Positions 1 to 11,228 of a stretch of DNA of 64,000 nt are shown here, piece after piece. The stretch's first letter is position 1. Each line of letters starts with the position of its first letter. A program made the position numbers and the translations under genes. A model generated the notes under the pieces. That model saw only the letters and a list, made by a program, of their open reading frames with translations, was not told the DNA's origin and searched no databases. This DNA is from Seison nebaliae (Eukaryota > Rotifera > Pararotatoria > Seisonacea > Seisonidae). Location of the stretch: positions 1 to 64,000 of the forward strand of contig JALJEE010001132.1 of the NCBI GenBank assembly GCA_023231475.1, in the 5' to 3' direction.

Positions 1-523
1 TACCTTGGAATCATAGAGTATGTTCAATAAAAGATAAAATTGGATTCGGTCTCGTTTTTCCACCAATTAATATTTCGCTCAGTTGCAAAATTTGTAGTGG
101 GAAACTTTTAGGTTTTTATGAAATGATCAAAAAATGAAGATTAACGAAAAAATAATTGACTTCACCAAATTTATAAGAGATAATTCTTTGAACTCTTTCC
201 ACATTTAATAAACTCTTTCAATTTAATCCATTCCCAGTAAATTAAGATAATTTTTAGTTCAACTATAATTATGATACAAAATAAAATGATTTTGTCGACA
301 AAGTCTACGAATTGTCTCCCCCCATGTGGTCAAGCAGGAGAAACCATTGACTGGTGTTGTTTTTAAATGAGTTAATAAGTAATATCACAAGAGCCATCCG
401 GAGAAGACGGAGACTAGATACCTACAATCGTATTTGTAGAACCACGGATGATTCTTCATTATGGAGGTTCTTGAGGAAAATTCATTCTTCCGAGAACAAT
501 TCGAATCCAACTATTCAGGAGAT
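1..523. other. Left flank, no gene seen
   Basis: AT-rich sequence without a convincing gene. On the minus strand the part next to the reverse transcriptase relic may hold its decayed 3' end, because short stretches look like eroded continuation in shifted frames. No poly-T tract marks a clear 3' tail of the retrotransposon on this side. Confidence 0.4.
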
Positions 524-1855
524 TCAGAGCATAGAAAGATGGTCTCCAGAGAGTACAGTGGTAGCACTAGACTCCTGAATAGTGAAAGACGGATCTTTAA
601 CGGGACGAATTTTGATTTTGGAGAGAAGGAGAAAAAAGCCCAAAAAGACACAGAATTTGTTTCTGATACGATCGAGAGCGGATGAGGAAAAGTACCGCAT
701 ATCGATCAGCGAGCCAAGCAAGATGGTAGAAGAAGCGAGAGGAATGTTAGAGAACGAACGATTACCGGTTGAGAGCAACCAGCATTTTGATTCGTTAATA
801 GCAATCCCTCTTTCAGCAAGAAGACGAGGTGTACGTAGATAGGATTTCTTCAAATCACGAAGTAAACGATGTATGATCACGAAATCGTCAGCGCATGCCA
901 TTACATGAGGAAAAAAGAAATCGCCAATGGCGATTCTATTTCCTTCGTTGAGTTCGCGGAAGACGCCGTCGATAGCCAAACCAAATAACCAGGGACCTAG
1001 GATCGTGCTTTGACGGACTCCTGAATTAATCTGGAAATGAGTACTGGAGCAATCACCGTGAACAACGCATCCAGTACAATTGCCAGAGAGATGAGCGAGA
1101 AATTTGAGGATGGTGACAAGTTGACCCACAAGGTAATCAAAAGCATAAGAAACGTTAATGGAATCGAATGCCTTTGTAGCATCAAGGAAGAGAATATGTA
1201 AGGATAGTTTCATTTCCTTGGCAATACTTATAGCCGAACGGAGAATGAGAAGGAGAGGATAGGTGCCACGACATGACGATCGATAAGCGAATTGGTAGGA
1301 TGACGAAAAGAGTACATTCCGATATCGGATGAAAATGAGGTTCTCGAATACTTTCAGTAGGAACGAAGAAATTTAGATCGGTCTGTATGAATTTAACGAG
1401 ATTTGATCGATGTTCGGTTTCTTCAGAATTGGAATAATTTTGAAGAGGAGCGAGATAGAAGAGAACTGATGATGGGAAAGAGTCAAATTTATCGAATCAG
1501 TAAGGCCGGTAACGAGAGATGGAGGTAAGTGTTGCACCAATTTAATAGAAGCATTGTCGAAACCGTGGGCCTTAGTACCGTGGAGAGCCTGGATAGATTC
1601 GAAAATTTCTTGAGAAGTGAAAAAATCGAAATGGACATTGACGATAGGGCAGATGTAGGGTATAATGGAGGTGCGGTACATATATGAGCCGAAGTATTCC
1701 GTGAAGGAGTCGGCAGAAATAGAAGAAGTCGATGAGTTGGAGAAGCGATTAGTTATTATTTTCCAAGTATTCGAAGGATGAGAAGAAATACATGCGTTAC
1801 GGAGTCTGTCGTGAAAATGATCCCTGACACACTTTCTAACGGCTCTGCGGAACAA
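524..1855 (-). mobile_element. Non-LTR retrotransposon reverse transcriptase, broken
   Basis: Reverse transcriptase region of a LINE-type retrotransposon. On the minus strand one frame runs from 1855 to 524 with a single in-frame stop at 1373-1375. Before the stop lies the usual approach to the RT domain, ending in LNSYRPI. After it come palm motif A (LDATKAFDSI, near 1150-1190), motif B (GVRQSTILGPWLFGL, around 1000-1025), motif C as ACADDFVI with the two catalytic aspartates (near 876-900), and the motif D/E region. The SYRPI motif and overall order fit jockey/CR1-like LINEs rather than retroviruses, but the clade is a guess. No intact endonuclease is seen. The stop and the frame breaks upstream mean the copy is probably dead. 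Confidence 0.85.
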
Positions 1856-2400
1856 CTTCCGAGATTTTAGATGATATTCGTGGTTGAGAGAAGAAGGATT
1901 TTGGCGGAAGGTTTTCCAGCAACCGGAAGCTCGACGCTTAAGATGAGAAATAGAAGAAAAATTCGAAATTGGAGGACGGGCAAATTGTAGACGAAGGGAA
2001 AAAGTGGTAGATGAACATCTGGGAAATACACGGTAACTGCTCAGTAGGGGAGAGAGTAGTATTCATAAACGTAAGGAAGGCATTAAGAAGAATTACTTGT
2101 TGGCGCATGAGAGGGAGTTTACAATAGTGCTTGCAGGTAATCTTACGTGGGGCGGCATTTGGCGAACACAAGACCATGGGAATATGTCAAAAAGATCAGA
2201 TGACGTGGTCGAAGAGTTGATCGGAATAGTTGGTAGAGAGATTTCGTTCGCTTCAACAGTTGGGGAATCCTTAGTAAATTCGATGCGTCTATCTCGTAGA
2301 GAGTCGTTGGTGGAAGATGAGAAGTAGAAAGGCAGAACGAACGTGTTTTGGGGCCATAGGTTCGATTCAAGAAAATCATTTCAATTCTCAATGTTGCACC
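1856..2400 (-). mobile_element. Decayed upstream part of the same LINE
   Basis: Minus-strand open stretches at 1938-2177 and 2143-2391 lie in two frames that both differ from the reverse transcriptase frame, and they overlap each other. They are rich in Pro, Leu, Ser and Tyr, like the region before an RT domain. I read them as the frameshifted 5' remnant of the element. No endonuclease motif could be recognised, so the 5' boundary is not defined. Confidence 0.4.
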
Positions 2401-3101
2401 GAATTATGAACGAGCGAGAAGTGGTCGGAAAGTGACGGAACTGGGCGAGATAATAATAATAATTATTACTATCAAATTGTTTAATATTAACGTTCAGTCT
2501 CGTTACATATAGAGATGTTAACATCCTATAAATTTTCCAGCATGCTTGATGGAACTCATCTATCATCTTCGTGTCCGAAAAGAAATCCTACTAAACGCAC
2601 AGAAATAACTATACTAACGTTGTAATTTATTGTAAATAATCTAATAAGATGAGAATGCAAACTCATTTGTGGTGGTGGCTTACAAGTTGTTAGAGAATCT
2701 AAAGAAGATAAGAAAAGAGAAAGCGAGAGAATTTCTCTGCGTATAAATTATTATTTCTCTCACAGAAATAAAAAGAAGAGCGTATGTGAAAAAAGAAAGT
2801 AACGGGGGACGATTATAAAAGAAAAAATCATTTGAGAAGGATAGTGTCTGAGAACTCACATTCACATTTATATCTGATAGTCTTATTTGTTTGAATAAAG
2901 AAATCAAAAAATCGTACTGGTTACATTTACAAGCCTATGAATATTTTTTCTGTATGTGAATGTAGATGATGTTTCTTTCTTAATATTTCATATTCTGAAT
3001 TAAAAGCTTTAATTATGTGAAATGTGAATGTATTTAAATTTTATTTTTTTTTTAAATATATTTTATGTTGACTTATTGAGATTGACCAAATTAATTGTAT
3101 A
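2401..3101. other. Intergenic, no gene seen
   Basis: AT-rich spacer between the retrotransposon relic and the mS38 gene. It has short runs of T and A near 3045-3060 and must contain the promoter of the gene starting at 3102. No RNA gene or further repeat was recognised. Confidence 0.4.
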
Positions 3102-3761
3102 ATGCTTAATCGGAATTCATTTCGAATCTCTTCTCATTTGAGATATTTATCAACCAACGGAAAATGTTCCACAAATAAATTGATAAGTTCACCATCACCA
3201 ACCAACCATTATTTATCTTCAACTGAAAATTTCCAATCGATCAAAAATGGATCATCTTATAAATTGATATTAAATACTAAGAAACTGAACGAACATATTG
3301 AAGGTCTTATTTCCATTAACTGCCCAGCAATTCAAAATAAAATTATTCCACCAACATCTCAAAATCACATGACGTTCGATTTACCCTCAATGTTCGAGAA
3401 GATGATCGAAAATCCTTGTGAAGAAATCATCTCTCAAAAGCGAAAAAAGAAAATCGTCGAAATCAGTTGTCGGAAACCACTTTATAGTGAACTAAAATAT
3501 CGTCGACGAAGAATGAGGAAACATAAATTGAAGAAACTTCATAAAAAGATGCAATTCGTACGGATTAAACAACAACTAGCGAAAGCGGATCGAAGAGATC
3601 GCATAAGACGTTTAGAAGAGTGGATTATTAAAAGACGAGCAGATATATTCACTGCCGAAAAATTTGTTGAACGATCATTGAATCTTGTCAGAAAACGAGG
3701 ATATAGATCGAGTGACGAATATGAAAATTATTATGCGTATTTGAATAAATTCAAATTTTAA
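3102..3761 (+). CDS. AURKAIP1: Mitochondrial small ribosomal subunit protein mS38 (AURKAIP1-like)
   Basis: A 219-residue single-exon protein. The N-terminus is rich in Ser, Asn, Arg and hydrophobics without acids, as in a mitochondrial targeting peptide. The diagnostic part is the very basic segment near residues 130-180: YRRRRMRKHKLKKLHKK followed by MQFVRIKQQ and a helical Arg/Lys stretch. This matches the conserved C-terminal domain of mS38/AURKAIP1 (the Cox24 family in fungi), a protein of the mitochondrial 28S subunit that lies along rRNA helix 44. Known homologues end soon after this motif; here about 50 more residues follow. The stop is followed at once by AATAAA-like sequence (around 3762-3770), so the 3' UTR is probably very short. 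Confidence rests on the basic motif only. Confidence 0.8.
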   Translation: MLNRNSFRISSHLRYLSTNGKCSTNKLISSPSPTNHYLSSTENFQSIKNGSSYKLILNTKKLNEHIEGLISINCPAIQNKIIPPTSQNHMTFDLPSMFEKMIENPCEEIISQKRKKKIVEISCRKPLYSELKYRRRRMRKHKLKKLHKKMQFVRIKQQLAKADRRDRIRRLEEWIIKRRADIFTAEKFVERSLNLVRKRGYRSSDEYENYYAYLNKFKF

Positions 3762-4691
3762 TAAAATAAAATATTTCTCATTTTTCTCCAAAACAATATA
3801 GTAAAGATCTGAGAGTTGTTTGATCATGGAAGATCCTTCTATTTTCTTGAAATCGACTAAAGGAAAATTGCTTAATTTTATGAATTATTCATAGTAAGTT
3901 TACTGTTATCGATAATTTTATTATTTCGAAGGGAATGTTAAATGATGATAAAAGGAACATAATAAATCATATCAGAACTTAAAACCCAATATTTGATAGT
4001 CGAATAAAATTGATAATAGATATGATCTCAATGTTAATCCAAAATCTTCTGTTTGAAGTACAATCACTCAATAACACTTCCCTATCATACAAAAACAAGT
4101 CTGATTTTAAGTACTCATCTGAGTATTTAATTAGAGGTTAATTAAACCGTTTTTTCACCTTTTCCGTCTAAAGACACTTAATTTAAACGGTAAATAAAGT
4201 GATTTTTTTAAACCCTCAAAATTAGACGTTATTTAGCCTGATTTTGTATGATAGGGTTGTTAGAAACGTATTTATGCGCTTAATCAAAATTTTCTATGTC
4301 TATCTCATTTTTATGGAAATTTCAAATAAATGTAATAAAAGAAAATTATATGAGGAGAAAGGAGTAAAAGAATGAATAACTATTTGATTATCTTTTTATT
4401 ATACGAAATAAATTAATTTGAACCAAGGAATTAGAAGGAATTTTATTTGTTTAATGTTGTAGACTCAAATTTGAAGTATTAGGTTTTGTCAATTGATTGG
4501 ATGACTGGACTTAACGGATGTTAATAAGAAGGATTGTAAGAATTATGGAGAAATGAAACGTTATAAATTATTTTCTTTCAAAAAGATAATGTACAACATT
4601 ATTATTTAGTGATTGTCATTGTTGACTAGAAGTCAGCAAGAAATTGACTAGTTGAATGACGGGAATGCTTTCGAAAGCAAATGATATTTCA
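3762..4691. other. Intergenic spacer containing a MITE
   Basis: No coding region is credible here. The spacer contains the MITE-like element at 4080-4256 and otherwise AT-rich DNA. Its right end serves as the promoter region of the peritrophin gene. Confidence 0.5.
4080..4256. mobile_element. MITE-like element with 15-bp terminal inverted repeats
   Basis: The stretch begins CCCTATCATACAAAA (4080-4094) and ends with its exact reverse complement (4242-4256). Weaker inverted similarity continues inwards, with a small dyad (GTCTAAAGAC) near the centre, so most of the 177 bp could fold on itself. There is no ORF. Flanks share only TT on each side, so the target-site duplication and superfamily are unresolved. 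No second copy was noticed in the window. Confidence 0.7.
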
Positions 4692-4699
4692 TATAAAAG
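4692..4699 (+). promoter_or_regulatory. Probable TATA box of the peritrophin gene
   Basis: TATAAAAG lies 50 bp before the start codon at 4749. This spacing would give a start site near 4722 and a 5' UTR of about 25 nt. A strong TATA box fits a highly expressed, tissue-specific secreted protein. Position and match only; no transcript evidence. Confidence 0.5.
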
Positions 4700-4748
4700 T
4701 TCTTTGGGAAAAGAAAGAAATACATCTTGAACTTTCACAAGAATCAAA

Positions 4749-6795
4749 ATGAAATACTTTATTCTCCTATCAACCTTATTCGGTATTGTGTTCTCTGCTG
4801 CATTCAATCAGCAGAATTATAATGCATGGCTACAACAGCAACAACAACAACAACAACAACAAAATAAACGACCAGTTCTAATGAGACAACCTACTGCTAA
4901 TCAACAGATGCAATGGAATCAACAACAACAACAACAAGTACAAGTACAACAGCAACAACAACAACAACAGGTACAAGTACAACAGCAACAACAACAACAA
5001 CAGGTAAAACAAAAAGTAGAAGAAAAACAATCAAATCAAATGACATGGGCACAACAACAAACTCAACAACAAGAACAGGCGAGTAATCAGTGGAAACAAC
5101 AACAGGAGAAGCATCAAGAAGCCGAACAAAAACAGATGACGCAACAACAACCGAAAATCAGTTATTTAAACTTATAATTAAATTTATTGTTCTATTTCTT
5201 CTTCTTCTTCCGATAGATAATCCATGCATAAATGCAAGAATTAATGATCGATTTCCATATGAAATGGACGAACAGAAATTCATTCAATGTGGATTTGGAA
5301 ACATTATGTATATTCGAAGTTGTCCACCAAAAACAAAATATGTCACCAAATATGCACAATGTACTCTCGGATTCGAATTAGAGAAACCATGTTCTCGAGT
5401 AGAATATGCATGTAAGAATGGTGGTATTTGTCACAATATCAATCAGGAACAATATCAATGTGAATGTAAACAAGGATTCACTGGTATCGACTGTTCGGAG
5501 AATGTGGATGATTGTGTGAATAATCCATGTGGTATGGAAGCTAAATGTGTAGATTTGGTTGGTGGTTATGTTTGTCTCTGGGAAAAATTAGATGGCGACA
5601 CATTGATCGGTGAAAATATGAATCAATTAGAAAAAGTCAAATGTACCGTTAACAACGAGCCAAATCAATTTTTTCCCGTTGAATTCAACGAACGATTCTA
5701 CTATCAATGTACACCTCAAGGACTAGCCGTTCCAAAATCTTGTCACGTCGGATATTTCTGGAATAAGAATGAGATGGCTTGTCTCGATACACCGGAAGAA
5801 GTCGATTGTAAAAAATTGACTTGTAATGCATATCAAGTATGTCGTCGAAATAATGAGACGAATATGGCCGAATGTGTCTGCAAACAAGGTCGAACTGGAG
5901 AAGATTGTATGAAAGTGATTAATTTCTGTGAACCGAATCCATGCGCTTCTGGTGGTATTTGTCTTCCTTATTCAACCGGTTTCAACTGTATGTGTCCTAA
6001 CAATTTCATTCATAGCGATTGTTCATTAACTAATGTTGAGAATCCTTGTCGACTTGAAACAATGCAACAAGGCTTCCACATTCATCCTTATCCATCTGAT
6101 AAACAATATTTCATCAAATGTTTCCCAGATCTGACAGCCGCCATTCTTTCATGTCCCAAAAATACAATCTTTTCAGCTGAATCATTGACATGCATCTCCC
6201 AATTATATATCGATTCTTTGAGACTTTTGAAATCTCAACAAGAAAGTTTCATCTTTAATCTCCTTTAGAATTTCAATTTTTATTCTTTTCTTTTTTATCA
6301 GTGCAGAAATCTTTGCCAAAGAAATGGGTTGCCAAAGAGGATCCTCTCCGAATTCCCACACAACTTAGCGAAAATGCAAAATTAGTTCCATTCGATTCAA
6401 AAACCATTTCACAACAACAATATGTTGAACAAAAACAAAATATTCAACAACAACAACAGCAAATGAACCAACAGAAACAGCCACAACAACAAAAACAACA
6501 GCAATTCAATCAACAAAAACAACAACAATTCAATCAACAACAACAACAACAATTCAATCAACAACAACAACAACAATTCAATCAACAACAACAACAACAA
6601 CAATTCAATCAACAGCAACAACAACAACAATTCAATCAACAGCAACAATATAAACAAAATCAATGGGGAATGAATAATGATGCTGAATCGAACATTTTCA
6701 ATCAGAATACTAATCAATTTTCCCAAAAGGTTCAATACAAAACCCAACAAGGACAAATGAAGAATAGTTTCTACAAGAAAGCATCGGAATATTAG
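4749..6795 (+). CDS. Secreted Q-rich protein with chitin-binding (peritrophin) and EGF modules
   Basis: Three exons, 4749-5160, 5217-6245 and 6302-6795, joined across two 56-nt GT-AG introns in matching phase; 644 residues. Residues 1-17 form a signal peptide (MKYFILLSTLFGIVFSA). Exon 1 is then almost all glutamine. Exon 2 carries cysteine-rich modules in order: a chitin-binding type-2 (CBM14) domain, two EGF-like domains (the first with CKNGGIC and CECKQGFTGIDC), a second CBM14, two EGF-like domains, and a third CBM14. Exon 3 is a second Gln-rich tail built of QQFNQQ repeats. CBM14 domains bind chitin in peritrophic matrix, cuticle or egg covers of arthropods. The Q-rich ends may self-assemble or be cross-linked by transglutaminase (inference). 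The reading frame breaks at both introns, so the gene looks like three ORFs unless spliced. Confidence 0.85.
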
Positions 6796-7050
6796 ATATG
6801 AATAAAGACAAACTATAAAACAATTCGTTAAAGAAATATTTTCGATTTTCATTTCATCAAATAAACGAACTATCTTTACAAACTATTGTTACAAACAGTT
6901 TTATTTTAAGGAAATACAAAATTTTTATTATATTTTAAAAAATAACTCTTTGTAATTTTTCCACAAGCATGATGTAAAACATGAAAAAAGTTCTTCCCTT
7001 CAAATCAAAGGAGAAAAATTAAAAAAAATATTTCATCAAATTGAAGAAAT

Positions 7051-10000
7051 TTAATTGTTTGGACATCGATCCACTTTCAATATTTCGATGGGACCAAAAA
7101 ATTCGGTGGTGGTCGACAACATATAATTGAGTTTATCTTCAAAGAAATCATTCAAAAACCATCCGTTGAACTCTTTCTCCAAATTCTCATTGCCGTACCA
7201 TTGAATAGGTTTCTTTTCGATTTTATAAAGTTGAAGTAATTTCCCGCGGAAGAATGATCTCACTTCCTTCAATAATTTGTAATCGTGCACAACTTCTACC
7301 GGTAGTGTATGAAGATACTTTTTCGTACATCGAATACTGTTCACAACTTCCACAATTTCTTCCGTCAACATGTATTCAATTCTAATGAAACTTTCGTTAC
7401 TTTTCAATAAACCATCTTTCGATTGAACATATCGTTGTTCGGGTTGAAGTTTCCTCTGTCTCTCAATTCGTTCATTTGGACCTAGTCCACATCTCATATA
7501 GACATAATTATTTTCCTTTTTTCCGAAATATAATTGAATGATTGGAGCATTGATCATGAGAAGTGTTTGAAGTGATTGAGGGAAGATCGTGGAGGAGAAG
7601 AGAACATATTTGAATGAATCTTTATTGAAATTCATAGCGGTACTGATTAATAGATTAGATGGTTCTGATACCGCCGGAAAATTGATGGATTGTGGATGAA
7701 TAGTCGTATAAAATTTCTTATCATTTTCCCGACAACAATTGTATGTTAATTTCCCTGGAAGAATGACGTTGACAATCCGATGATAATAATTTTGACGGAC
7801 GAATATATTAAATTTTCCCTCCGAATTATTCCTCCAAAACATTTCTAATAATATTTTTAATTCTTCACAAATTTCATGATCAACAATTTCTTCTAATTGA
7901 TGAATATGTTGAAGGAAGAAATTATTTTCATTCTCTGACAAAATCGTCTTATTCACTTTCAAACTTTTCATTTCGTTGATCATTTCCAACATTTCCTCCG
8001 GATATTTCTTTCGTATCAATTGATTCAATTCATCACGGTCTCTCAATAGACGTAACATATCGATGAGGAACGTTTCCATATGATTTGACAACCGACAGAA
8101 TTTAATCGTCGAACTTAAATGTTCACCAATATGACATTGAATTCGATGAATTACAGAATAAAAATTATTTCCAATCTTTTTTTTTGGAATGTTGAACACG
8201 CAAATATCTTTATATTCTTCAATGAAACAATGCTCGAATAATATTGATGGAATTTGGAAATAATCGAAAAAAATTCTCTTCAATTGACTTCGATAGAGAG
8301 TCATCGCACCATAGAATTTGAGTGAAGAAAAGAAGAAAATGAAATTATTTTCAGCAGTAGCCAACCATTTTTGTGGTAGATGAGGATTGACATATTTTCC
8401 AACAAAATATTGTGGATAGAAAGCGGAACTTATTGCAAATTTCAAGAGATTCATTCGATCTCTAGTTATATGTTCAACTGATCGATCGACGATACGACAA
8501 CTCAAAATATGATTCCTCCTCAAACGATTCTCAACATCTTTCACCCATTGAAGGACTTGAATCATCTGATTATATCCGATTGAATGTTCTCCACAATATT
8601 TCTCGATTAACCTTCTCGTTTTCATATCATTCAAATTATCTTCTTCTCCAAATTCATCATTCGTATCATCCAAATCGGAGATTATTACCATCTTCTCTAA
8701 CTGATAGAAAGCATGTAATAGAATGAGAGAATCAGAATTTAATTTGAATCCGAATTTCCTATTAAATTCGAATTCCATCTCATATTTTGTCATTGAAACG
8801 CCAAATTCTTTCGACCCGAATTTTTCCGTTAAAATATTTCGATGTTGAAGTAGAGCAGCTATTCGAATACCATCCTCAATCAGATCGACACACCAACAAT
8901 TATAAATTAATTGTGATAATTGATAATTCATTGGAAAGAGAATACACAACTCTCCGAAAATGGTCAATTTCGAACAATTGTTCGTTATCGGAATCGTCTG
9001 AAGGAATTGAGGAAGATCATAAATAATTTTCCTTCTTTTCTTCTCTCGTTTCTTATCGGCCATTAATTTTATTATTTGTCTCTTATTTTCCTCTCGTAAT
9101 TTCTCAGTTTCATTTTGAAACTTTTTCGAAATTTTCCCATTTTTTTTCAATTTCAAATTCTCTTTCTCTTTCTCTTTCGATTCAATTTCTTTTATTAACG
9201 TTGTCATTCGATTACATTTGATTTGTTGTGATTCATTATTGTAACTGATCGCCATTGTCTCTTTCAATTTGTAGAGAACCGTTTCCAATTGATGAAGAGT
9301 GATGGGATTTGGAGCATTTAACAAAATTGAATTTACTCGATTACTCATATCATTTCCATTTTCTTTTCTCGATGTTGACAAGAGTAAATTTGTCGCTTCC
9401 AAAACGACGGAATGTAATGGTGCTGATTGAAATGCTGCGATATTATGAAATGGAAATTTCTCGAATAATTTTCGAGAAACAAGACGAATATTAATTCCTT
9501 TTCTCGTTCTTCCACAACGACCACGACGTTGTTCTACATTGGATTGACTGATCCATTGAAGATTTAACGATGTTATTCCCGTCACATGATCGATGAGTAA
9601 TGTACGTTGAAGACAAAAATCGATGACATATTCTACGTCATCTAACGTTAACGACGATTCGGCGATGTTTGTCGCTAAAATTATTTTCCTGGAATTGATT
9701 GTGGTTTTGACGGTGGAGAGAAGTTGACGATCTAACGTCAATTGTGAATGAAGTGGAATGATGTTTAAACGAAATCGATATTTTAACTTTTGGAGGAAAT
9801 TAAACAATTTGCGAATTTCATAAATTCCTGGTAAGAAAATGAGAATTGTTGATCGGTCGTACATCAATTCCATATTTTCTGGAAGTTTACTCAATTTCTC
9901 TTTGAACGACAATTGATGGGGGAGAGGTTGATTGATTGATCGATAATAATCTCTCACTTCAGCTTGTTCGATAATAGATTGGACGACTTGAAATAAATTG

Positions 10001-10665
10001 TCATCGAATAATGGAAGTTCGATATTGGAGAATTGATTAATTCCTGATTTCCATTCTTTCATTTCCATATCATCCAAATAATATTCGAGCACTTGATATG
10101 GAGCATTATTAAAAGTCAATGTGGTAATGGAATGGAGTGAAGGAGAAGAGAAATAATCATATAAATCTTTCATTTCCATTGTTGCACTCATAAGAATCAA
10201 TTTGAATTTATAGAAGGACAAACGATCTTTCAAGATGGTGAGAAGGAAATCGATATTAAGATCTCTCTCATGCACTTCATCAATAATCAAATGACTCATC
10301 TGATTGACGAGTGAATGATCGGCCAGAATCATCTTGAGAAACAAACCCGTCGTACAATAAATCAACGACGACTCTTCATTATATTGACGATCCGATCCGA
10401 TATGATAACCACAAATCGTTCCCATTCGATGTCTCATCAGACCCGACGTATATTTCGCTAACGACACAGCGCCAATACGTCTCGGTTGACAAATGAATAT
10501 AAGTGGCCGCCTACCCTGATAGACGGAGTGTTCGTGCAACATCTTCGGCACGAGTGTTGATTTCCCACTACCAGTTTTTGATTTGATAAAAGTTATTTGA
10601 TTATTATCAATATTTTGTAGGATGCGTTGACGATTCACTTCCACCTCCAACACACTATTCTCCAT
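7051..10665 (-). CDS. TDRD9: DEVH-box RNA helicase of the TDRD9/Spindle-E family
   Basis: A 1,204-residue protein in one exon. The helicase core starts almost at the N-terminus: Walker A TGSGKST (31-37), motif II IIDEVHERD (about 127-135), SAT (motif III) and QRRGRCGR (motif VI). A Lys/Glu-rich insert of roughly 70 residues precedes the winged-helix and ratchet domains. The DEVHER form of motif II and a ratchet segment with SSAFYPQYF match the TDRD9/Spindle-E group, which works with Piwi proteins in germline piRNA silencing, better than DHX36 or DHX9. An OB-like region follows (IHPQSINF). I cannot see the Tudor domain typical of this family, so it is either lost or too diverged. The 3' end faces the peritrophin gene; the start shares a 560-bp spacer with the next gene. 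Confidence 0.75.
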   Translation of the reverse strand: MENSVLEVEVNRQRILQNIDNNQITFIKSKTGSGKSTLVPKMLHEHSVYQGRRPLIFICQPRRIGAVSLAKYTSGLMRHRMGTICGYHIGSDRQYNEESSLIYCTTGLFLKMILADHSLVNQMSHLIIDEVHERDLNIDFLLTILKDRLSFYKFKLILMSATMEMKDLYDYFSSPSLHSITTLTFNNAPYQVLEYYLDDMEMKEWKSGINQFSNIELPLFDDNLFQVVQSIIEQAEVRDYYRSINQPLPHQLSFKEKLSKLPENMELMYDRSTILIFLPGIYEIRKLFNFLQKLKYRFRLNIIPLHSQLTLDRQLLSTVKTTINSRKIILATNIAESSLTLDDVEYVIDFCLQRTLLIDHVTGITSLNLQWISQSNVEQRRGRCGRTRKGINIRLVSRKLFEKFPFHNIAAFQSAPLHSVVLEATNLLLSTSRKENGNDMSNRVNSILLNAPNPITLHQLETVLYKLKETMAISYNNESQQIKCNRMTTLIKEIESKEKEKENLKLKKNGKISKKFQNETEKLREENKRQIIKLMADKKREKKRRKIIYDLPQFLQTIPITNNCSKLTIFGELCILFPMNYQLSQLIYNCWCVDLIEDGIRIAALLQHRNILTEKFGSKEFGVSMTKYEMEFEFNRKFGFKLNSDSLILLHAFYQLEKMVIISDLDDTNDEFGEEDNLNDMKTRRLIEKYCGEHSIGYNQMIQVLQWVKDVENRLRRNHILSCRIVDRSVEHITRDRMNLLKFAISSAFYPQYFVGKYVNPHLPQKWLATAENNFIFFFSSLKFYGAMTLYRSQLKRIFFDYFQIPSILFEHCFIEEYKDICVFNIPKKKIGNNFYSVIHRIQCHIGEHLSSTIKFCRLSNHMETFLIDMLRLLRDRDELNQLIRKKYPEEMLEMINEMKSLKVNKTILSENENNFFLQHIHQLEEIVDHEICEELKILLEMFWRNNSEGKFNIFVRQNYYHRIVNVILPGKLTYNCCRENDKKFYTTIHPQSINFPAVSEPSNLLISTAMNFNKDSFKYVLFSSTIFPQSLQTLLMINAPIIQLYFGKKENNYVYMRCGLGPNERIERQRKLQPEQRYVQSKDGLLKSNESFIRIEYMLTEEIVEVVNSIRCTKKYLHTLPVEVVHDYKLLKEVRSFFRGKLLQLYKIEKKPIQWYGNENLEKEFNGWFLNDFFEDKLNYMLSTTTEFFGPIEILKVDRCPNN

Positions 10666-11228
10666 TCTCTTTAATCTATTAACAGTTTTTTTTGGATGAA
10701 ATGTTGTGTGAAATTACCTTATGATTATGTAAGCTTCAAATTGTAATAGAGAATAATTCAACTATCAATACTTCAATCTTTCATTCTCTTCTCTGGATCA
10801 TTATCTTTTTGGATGAAAGTGAACTGTTAATAAATCTACAAAAAATTTATAGTTTTCATTTTCATCTTTCAATCAATTTTCAACATTCTGAAAAATTATA
10901 AAACTAAAAATATTTCTAGTTAATTGAAATTCATGTGATTTGTCAATAATTATAATGATTGTGATGAATTCACTAAAAAATCATTTATTGAATTATAGAA
11001 GTAGTTTCATGTCATAAGAAATCTTACAAATTCTGTTAGTAAAACTATCAAAAGTTTTAACTGGTGATAGTTTTTTCTAATAGGTGTCTTCATAATGGAA
11101 TGAGATTGATAAAGCTTAAATTTAGAGGAGAGATGGTGAGAAAAGGATTGGTGGAAAATTGAATTTGTGGAAATGGAGTTTGAATGGAAATAATTCGAAA
11201 GTTTCTCTTCAATTTTATTAATCATTTA
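10666..11228. promoter_or_regulatory. Divergent promoter region
   Basis: AT-rich spacer between the minus-strand helicase start (10665) and the plus-strand start at 11229. It should hold both promoters. No clear TATA box or other element stands out, and the short minus-strand open frame at 11007-11225 has no homology that I recognise. Confidence 0.4.

Noticed and set aside
2355-2370. GGTTCGATTCA, like a tRNA B box
   Set aside because: No A box, acceptor stem or cloverleaf can be built around it, and it lies in the LINE relic.
6409-6852. Minus-strand open frame of poly-Leu/Ile/Glu character
   Set aside because: It is the complement of the CAA/CAG-rich third exon of the peritrophin gene.
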